NCBI GenBank assembly: GCA_946885905.1
Contig: CAMPHL010000031.1
Span: 1-11,928 of the forward strand
Direction: 5' to 3'
Length of the DNA: 11,928 bases
DNA from: an uncultured Pseudomonadota bacterium
GTDB taxonomy: Bacteria; Pseudomonadota; Gammaproteobacteria; Burkholderiales; Usitatibacteraceae
The notes beneath the pieces were generated by a model. The model saw only the letters and a program-made list of their open reading frames with translations, searched no databases and was not told where the DNA came from. The position numbers and the translations under genes are program-made. This document shows, piece after piece, positions 6,184 to 11,928 of this stretch (its first letter is position 1; every line of letters starts with the position of its first letter).

Positions 6184-7736
6184 GCTTCCTCGGTCTCGAC
6201 CGTCGCCTTCGGCGCGGGCTCGCTGCGAGAGCGCTTTGCCTCATCGCGCAACCGCAGGCGTGGCACGGCGGCGAGCAGCGCCGCGTGCCGCTCCAGGCCC
6301 GCCGCGCTCGCGTGTTCCTGCGCCGCGAACCACCCGCGCGCGAAATCGCCGAAGCCTGCCGGGGGGCGAAGCTGGGCAAGCAGCCGCGCGGCGACGGCCG
6401 CGTCGTTGGCACGCCCGAGGTCGTCCTGGATCTCGGAGAGGGCATCGAGGTGGGCCTCGACGCGCTTGCGCCTGAAGAGGGGCGCGAGGCCCTCGAGCGC
6501 GTAGCGCAGGCGCTTCGCATCGAGCCGCAGCGCGTGGCGTTCGGCTGGGGTGAGGGCGGACATCCTTGCGGTGTCCCGCAGGAGGCGCTTGTAGCGTCTG
6601 CGCACGAGTCGACGGGCGAATGTGGGCAGCGATTCCGCGCTTTCGCGCGCGGGCGCGGCCGGCTCGGCGAGCCAGCGCGCGAGCGCAACGAGCAGTCTCG
6701 CCCAGCGCGTCGAGAGCAACGCCTCGCGCAGCTTGGCCGACGCCGCGGCGCGCCGCGTCGCCGCTCGTGATCCCAGCAGCTGCGCGACCTTCGCCTCGCC
6801 GTGCGCCTGCAGCAGGGTGGGGAGCGTCGCGGTGGCGAACACGTCCCAGTCCCGCGCCGGGCCCGTGAGCCCGCCGATCCAGCGCAAGTCCTCGCGCAGC
6901 GCCGCGGCCGCGGGACCCGCGGCCGCGCGAAAGACGCCGAGGGCGGACCTCAGCCTTCGCAGCGCGACGCGGAACTGGTGGAGGTACTCGGGGTCCGCGC
7001 CGGCGATGACGCCGGCCTCGTTGGCCTGCAATTGGATGAGCGCCGCAGCCGCGATCGCGCGTGCCGCCTGCGCGGGCGACATGGCCGCCTCGAGGCCCGC
7101 GGGCATCGCCCGCACCGGTTGCGCCTCCTCGCCGCTCGCCAGCCGGTAGCCGCGCTCGGCCTTGGTGATCGCGCTGGGCCGCAGCCGCGCGGGCGAATCG
7201 GCAGCGCCTGCCAGCAGCTTTTCCGCGAGGTCGAACACAGCCATCGGATCGCCGCGGAGGGATTCGATCTCCAGCTCGGAGATCGCCTCGGCGCGCACGC
7301 CGTGGCGGACCTCGCCGCGATCGAGCGCGACCTCCACGCGGTCGCCGGGTGAAAGCTCGATTTCCCAGGCCGTGCGCCGCACGTCCACGGTGAAGACTTC
7401 CGCCAGGCCTTCCCCAACCGATGGGATGTCGGCGAAGGGCGTGCCCTCGAGGAGCGCGAAGTCGATCGAGGCCTCTCGCCGCTCGAATTCCCATTCATCG
7501 CGTGCGTGCAGCCCGGCCGCGCCGCTGCGCCCGGCCTTGAGCGTCTGGAACCAGCGCCTGCCGGCCCGCCGCAGGCGAAGCGCCATCCCGCGGCGGCGCA
7601 GCTCGAACCCCGGGGTGTCGTAGTAGGCCGCCTGCAGGTGCACGGTGCGCGGCCTCGCGTGCGCGAGCGCCGGATCCCGGCGCAGCCCCGCCTGCGCCTG
7701 CGGTGCAAGCTCGAGCTTGAGCTCGACTTCGATCAA
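6180..7736 (-). CDS. CYTH and CHAD domain-containing protein (probable inorganic triphosphatase)
   Basis: This 518-residue protein has an N-terminal CYTH domain (about 1-195) and a C-terminal CHAD helical domain (about 225-490), the architecture of E. coli YgiF. The CYTH catalytic signature E-x-E-x-K is at E3, E5 and K7 (MIEVELKLE). Later charged strands include RVEVALDRGE and ISELEIESL, which line the triphosphate tunnel in this family. CHAD shows the histidine-rich repeats' core HQFRVALRRLRSALG and a second copy RLDAKRLRYALEGLAPL; CHAD domains bind polyphosphate. Probable role: hydrolysis of inorganic triphosphate or binding of polyphosphate granules in the cytoplasm. The start is TTG at 7736, four bases after the kynA stop, so the two genes are cotranscribed and probably translationally coupled. 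The last 25 residues are charged and low in complexity. Confidence 0.92.
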   Translation of the reverse strand: MIEVELKLELAPQAQAGLRRDPALAHARPRTVHLQAAYYDTPGFELRRRGMALRLRRAGRRWFQTLKAGRSGAAGLHARDEWEFERREASIDFALLEGTPFADIPSVGEGLAEVFTVDVRRTAWEIELSPGDRVEVALDRGEVRHGVRAEAISELEIESLRGDPMAVFDLAEKLLAGAADSPARLRPSAITKAERGYRLASGEEAQPVRAMPAGLEAAMSPAQAARAIAAAALIQLQANEAGVIAGADPEYLHQFRVALRRLRSALGVFRAAAGPAAAALREDLRWIGGLTGPARDWDVFATATLPTLLQAHGEAKVAQLLGSRAATRRAAASAKLREALLSTRWARLLVALARWLAEPAAPARESAESLPTFARRLVRRRYKRLLRDTARMSALTPAERHALRLDAKRLRYALEGLAPLFRRKRVEAHLDALSEIQDDLGRANDAAVAARLLAQLRPPAGFGDFARGWFAAQEHASAAGLERHAALLAAVPRLRLRDEAKRSRSEPAPKATVETEEA

Positions 7737-7740
7737 GGAC

Positions 7741-8571
7741 TCAGAGCTCCGTACGCGCCCGCCAGAGCTCGGGGAAGAGGACCACTTCGAGCACGCTGCG
7801 CAGGTAGCCCACGCCGGCTGTGCCGCCGGTGCCGCGCTTCAAGCCGATGATCCGCTCGACGGTCGTCACGTGGCGGAAGCGCCACTGCCGGAAAGCGTCC
7901 TCGAGGTCGACCAGCTTCTCGGCGAGCTCGTAGAGCTCCCAATGGCGCTGCGTGTCGCGGTAGACCTCCACCCACGCGCGGCATACCGATTCGTCGAGCT
8001 CGTGCAAGGTTGTCCAGTCGCGCTCGACGCATCCTGGATCGATGGCGAATCCACGCCGGGCGAGCGCGCGTATCGCCTCGTCGTAGAGCGAGGGCGCGCG
8101 GTAGAGCGCATCGAGCGCCCCGAAGAGCTCGGGGCGGTGCCGATGGGGCTCCATCAGGACGCCGCGCTTGTTGCCGAGGAGGAACTCGACTTGACGGTAT
8201 TGGTACGACTGGAAGCCCGAGGAGTTGCCGAGGGAGCCGCGGAAGGACGAGTACTCGGCCGGCGTGAGCGTGGAGAGCACGTCCCAGGACTGGTTGAGCT
8301 GCGCCATGATGCGCGCCACGCGGGCCAGCATCTTGAAGGCGGGCTGCAGGTCGTCGCCGCGGATCTGGTCGCGCGCGCCCGTGAGCTCGTGGATCATGAG
8401 CTTCAACCAGAGCTCGGAAGCCTGGTGCTGGATGATGAACAGCAGCTCGTTCGGGTCGTCCGACAGCTGCTTCTGGGCGCCCAGGATGTGGTCGAGCTGC
8501 AGGTAGTCCCCATAGCTCATCGCTGCCGAGAAATCGAGGCGCGCTCCGTCGGGATGCGAGGGTCGGTCCAT
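7741..8571 (-). CDS. kynA: Tryptophan 2,3-dioxygenase
   Basis: The enzyme opens the indole ring of L-tryptophan with O2 to give N-formylkynurenine, the first step of the kynurenine pathway; it is a cytosolic heme protein. The 276-residue length is typical for bacterial forms. Diagnostic motifs are TYGDYL-like [12 protein letters not shown] (19-30), [14 protein letters not shown] (45-58) with the active-site H49, [16 protein letters not shown] (111-126), and [13 protein letters not shown] (231-243) with heme-ligand H234. [13 protein letters not shown] (245-257) forms the substrate-side loop. The ATG at 8571 lacks an obvious ribosome-binding site; the first 17 residues are a poorly conserved extension. 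Kynurenine formamidase and kynureninase genes are not in the window. Instead a CYTH-CHAD gene follows within four bases and an ArsS-like gene diverges 26 bp upstream. Confidence 0.97.
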   Translation of the reverse strand: MDRPSHPDGARLDFSAAMSYGDYLQLDHILGAQKQLSDDPNELLFIIQHQASELWLKLMIHELTGARDQIRGDDLQPAFKMLARVARIMAQLNQSWDVLSTLTPAEYSSFRGSLGNSSGFQSYQYRQVEFLLGNKRGVLMEPHRHRPELFGALDALYRAPSLYDEAIRALARRGFAIDPGCVERDWTTLHELDESVCRAWVEVYRDTQRHWELYELAEKLVDLEDAFRQWRFRHVTTVERIIGLKRGTGGTAGVGYLRSVLEVVLFPELWRARTEL

Positions 8572-8597
8572 GGCGGGGAAATGATACGCTCGTAGCC
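8572..8597. promoter_or_regulatory. 26-bp divergent start-to-start gap between kynA and arsS-like gene
   Basis: The two ATG codons face away from each other with only 26 bp between them. That is too short for two complete, separate promoters with leaders. At least one promoter must overlap coding sequence, or the transcripts have very short or no leaders. No ribosome-binding site is visible for either start. I see no clear -10/-35 pair inside. Confidence 0.45.
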
Positions 8598-9559
<962 letters not shown>

Positions 9560-9560
<1 letters not shown>

Positions 9561-10519
9561 TGTCGGCGCCGGGGTCGAGCCCGGCTTCACGTCTTGCCCC
9601 GGCTTGGGACGCGAGCGCGGTCCTGGACCAGCGCCCCGGGCGCACTTGCCCCGTTTCCTATCGGTACTCGGCGCGGGTCTTCGACCGCGCGCCCGAGATC
9701 GTGGCCGAAACGCTCTACGTGGTGGGCGGCCTCTACGGCAACGTCGAGGCACTGGATGCGCTGATGGCTTTCGCGGCGCGCGAGCGCGGCCCCGTCACGT
9801 TCGTCTTCAACGGCGACTTCCACTGGTTCGACGTGGCTCCCGGCGACTTCGCCGCGATCGAGAAGGGCGTGCGCCCGCACCATGCGATACGCGGCAACGT
9901 CGAAACGGAGATCTCGGGCGAGGACGGCGGTGCGGGGTGCGGCTGCGCCTATCCAGCCGAGGTGAGCGATGCGCTCGTCCGGCGTTCCAACGAAATCCTC
10001 GCGCGGTTGCGCGAGACGGCGCGCGGGCTCGAGGGCGCACGCGAGCGGCTGGCCGCGCTGCCCATGCACCTCGTGGCACGGGTGGGAAGCGCGCGAGTGG
10101 GCATCGTGCACGGCGATGCGGTTTCGCTCGCGGGATGGGGGTTCGACCGGGACCGGCTCGCCGATCCCTCCCATCGGCGCTGGGTGGAGTCGATGCTCGC
10201 GCAGGCGAAGGTCGATGCTTTCGCGAGCACGCATACCTGCACGCCCGCGCTCGCGCGCTTCGAGGGCGGCCTGGTGGCCAACAATGGCGCGGCGGGAATG
10301 CCCAACGCCGCCGGCGAGCGCGTGGGCCTGTTCACGCGCATCGGCGTGACGGCGCTCGATCATCCCCGCGCGAGGCAGGAAAGAATCTCCGGCGTGCACG
10401 TGCAGCATCTACCGATCGAGTACGACCACGATCGATGGCTGAAACGCTTTTCCGCATCGTGGCCCGAAGGCTCGCCCGCGCACGCTTCGTACTTCCTTCG
10501 CATCGCGCACGGCGGCTGA
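9560..10519 (+). CDS. Calcineurin-like metallophosphoesterase relative with a degenerate first motif
   Basis: The 319-residue protein follows the fold order of YfcE-type metallophosphoesterases. The normal first motif D-x-H-G-N is replaced by GGLYGN (56-61), so the metal-binding Asp and His are both absent. The later motifs are recognisable: NGDFHWFD (84-91, for GD-x-x-D), RGNVETE (111-117, for GN-[HD]), IVHGD (182-186), STHTCTP (223-229, for G-H-T-H) and NNGAAGMPN (241-249). A Cys-x-Cys (C127, C129) sits in an insertion after the GN motif. It may be a hydrolase with altered metal use, or a non-catalytic or specialised member. The start ATG overlaps the arsS-like stop (TGATG), which implies joint function, perhaps on a phosphorylated or arsenic-containing intermediate. 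The first about 30 residues are low-complexity and the true start might lie further inside. Confidence 0.72.
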
Positions 10520-10593
10520 TCCGTTCGGCATTCCCGTGAAATGCGCAGGCCGGATCGTGCATCCAATGGGGGTCTGGTTCACCGGAGACTTCC

Positions 10594-11781
10594 ATGGATC
10601 GCCCGCTGTCCCGCACTCTCATCGGCTCCTCGGTCGCGCTCGCCGCGACGCTGGGGGTCCTCACGCTGCTGCCCGTAGCCACATCCGTCGCGAAGCCCGC
10701 GGGCAACCCCCACGATGGCCAATTCATCTTCCGCTTCGACACCTTCGGCGACGAACAGGTATGGACGGACGTGCTGCGCATGCACGAGGTGATCCAGTCT
10801 GCGGTAAGTCCTGCCACCGCGCTCTCGGTCGGCCTCAAGGTGGATGCGTCGGTCCTGCCGCCCAACTTCCTCGCCCGCGCCGACCTGAACAGCCCCGCGA
10901 CTACCGTAGAGCTCCTGCGCCGCAACGCCGTGGTCGGCGTGGTGGCGAAGGTGGAGGACCGGCAGATCACGCGCATCGGCATCACGTGCGCGCTGTGCCA
11001 CTCGACGGTCGACGATTCGGTCACCAAGGGGGTGGGCAAGCGCCTCGACGGCTGGCCCAACCTCGACCTGAACCCGGGCGCGATCATCGCGCTCTCGCCG
11101 GCGGTCCCGGCCGCGCAGAAGGAGGTGTACAACTCGTGGGGCGCGGGCAGGTACGACCCGCGCTTCAACATCGACGGCGAAAGCACGCCGCTCGTGATTC
11201 CGCCCGCCTACGGCCTGAAGGGCGTGCCGTTCGAAACCGTGACCGGCGACGGCCCGATCTCGTACTGGAACGCCTACGTCGCCGTCACCCAGATGGGCGG
11301 GCATGGAAACTTCTCCGATCCGCGCCTGGGCATCGACATCGTGCAGGCGCCCGACCTGGTGACGTCGAAGTTGCCGGCGCTGCTGCAGTACCAGCTGAGC
11401 CTGCCGGCGCCCACCCCGCCCGCCGGCTCGTTCGACGCGGCAGCCGCGATGCGCGGAGAGGCGCTCTTCAACGGGACGGCGCGCTGCGGCTCCTGTCACA
11501 TCGCTCCTTCCTACACCGACGTGCAGAACCATCCGGACGCCAATACGCCGCTGCTGCACGACGCGGCGGAAACGGGCATGGACCCGGCCTACGCGCAGCG
11601 CACGGCGACGAAGCGTTACCGGACGACGCCGCTGCGGGCGTTGTGGCAGCACGCGCCGTACTTCCACGACGGCAGCGCGGCCACGCTCGAGGCGGTGGTC
11701 GAGCACTACGACGGCAATCTCGGGCTGAACCTCACGGCGGCGCAGAAGGCGGACCTGGCGGAGTTCCTGAAGTCGCTCTGA
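10594..11781 (+). CDS. Secreted diheme cytochrome c, cytochrome c peroxidase/MauG superfamily
   Basis: The 395-residue protein begins with a Sec-type signal (about residues 1-33, hydrophobic core near 10-29, likely cleaved after SVA), so it is periplasmic. Two heme c attachment motifs are present: CALCH (132-136) and CGSCH (298-302). The C-terminal domain has superfamily features: AAMRGEALFNGTARCGSCH (285-302), RTTPLRALWQHAPYFHDGS (343-361) and TLEAVVEHYD (364-373). The first heme motif comes later than in classic peroxidases, where it is usually within the first 100 residues, leaving about 100 mature residues ahead of it. It may be a peroxidase, a MauG-like oxidase or an electron carrier; the substrate is not clear. 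The ATG at 10594 has a good ribosome-binding site (GGAGA, six bases upstream). It is separated by 74 bp from the phosphoesterase-like gene and appears to have its own expression. Confidence 0.9.
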   Translation: MDRPLSRTLIGSSVALAATLGVLTLLPVATSVAKPAGNPHDGQFIFRFDTFGDEQVWTDVLRMHEVIQSAVSPATALSVGLKVDASVLPPNFLARADLNSPATTVELLRRNAVVGVVAKVEDRQITRIGITCALCHSTVDDSVTKGVGKRLDGWPNLDLNPGAIIALSPAVPAAQKEVYNSWGAGRYDPRFNIDGESTPLVIPPAYGLKGVPFETVTGDGPISYWNAYVAVTQMGGHGNFSDPRLGIDIVQAPDLVTSKLPALLQYQLSLPAPTPPAGSFDAAAAMRGEALFNGTARCGSCHIAPSYTDVQNHPDANTPLLHDAAETGMDPAYAQRTATKRYRTTPLRALWQHAPYFHDGSAATLEAVVEHYDGNLGLNLTAAQKADLAEFLKSL

Positions 11782-11888
11782 GGATGCGGCGCGGGCTGTA
11801 AGGCGGGCAGCGTCGGGGCGCCAGATGCGGGAGAATTTGCGGAACCTCGCCCGCGCACACCCCGGGCCCCCCCGGGTCAAAAGGGAAC

Positions 11889-11912
11889 GACGCCCGCCAC
11901 GGCGGGGGCGTC
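11889..11912. terminator. Possible weak terminator hairpin near the right edge
   Basis: GACGCCCGCC (11889-11898) pairs with GGCGGGGGCGTC (11901-11912), with a two-base bulge in the second arm and a two-base loop at the tip that would open further when folded. There is no T tract after it on the plus strand. On the minus strand it is followed by TTCCCTTTT, so it would serve a gene entering from the right better than the cytochrome gene. The rest of 11782-11888 holds no gene that I can support, only GC-rich sequence with two CCCGGG sites (11861-11866, 11871-11876). Confidence 0.4.
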
Positions 11913-11928
11913 GCGGGGCGACACCCCG

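Overview
The window is GC-rich and compact, with mostly short intergenic gaps. The gene content (an AbrB-type membrane protein, a partner-switch phosphatase with a CHASE2 sensor, an ArsS-like radical SAM enzyme, tryptophan 2,3-dioxygenase, a CYTH-CHAD protein and a diheme cytochrome c) and the domain style suggest a beta-proteobacterium, perhaps Burkholderiales or Nitrosomonadales-like. The sequence alone does not fix the genus. No transposase, integrase, phage gene or CRISPR array was found, so this looks like ordinary chromosome.

Left part (1-1189): a minus-strand AbrB-family membrane protein runs off the left edge. A tRNA-Phe(GAA) gene follows on the plus strand, behind a perfect TATAAT box. 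Its roughly 150-nt trailer holds three copies of a 20-bp repeat, a hairpin and then a strong intrinsic terminator.

Signalling block (1190-6183): on the plus strand lie a STAS-domain anti-sigma-factor antagonist, a metallo-beta-lactamase-fold hydrolase and a CHASE2-(3 TM)-SpoIIE/PP2C phosphatase, tightly spaced as an operon. An RsbW/SpoIIAB-like histidine-kinase-fold ATPase lies further on, also on the plus strand. Between them, on the minus strand, sits a two-gene envelope operon: a secreted FecR-domain protein followed 4 bp later by an OmpA-type lipoprotein. It shares a palindrome-containing divergent promoter region with the kinase gene. The block therefore holds a complete antagonist/kinase/phosphatase partner-switch set plus a possible periplasmic input (CHASE2, FecR, OmpA). 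The output (sigma factor or other effector) is not in the window, unless the MBL-fold hydrolase is itself an effector.

Metabolic block (6180-10519): on the minus strand tryptophan 2,3-dioxygenase (kynA) is followed 4 bp later by a CYTH-CHAD protein, whose stop codon shares a CTAG with the stop of the convergent kinase gene. Only 26 bp upstream of kynA, and divergent from it, starts an ArsS-like radical SAM gene. It is translationally coupled (TGATG) to a calcineurin-like phosphoesterase relative that has lost the first metal-binding motif.

Right end (10594-11928): a secreted diheme cytochrome c of the cytochrome c peroxidase/MauG superfamily, then a 147-bp tail with a GC-rich inverted repeat but no gene.

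Most notable: the partner-switch genes interleaved with the FecR/OmpA pair, a probable CTG start for the CHASE2 phosphatase that overlaps the preceding stop codon, and the ArsS-coupled phosphoesterase relative with a missing active-site motif.
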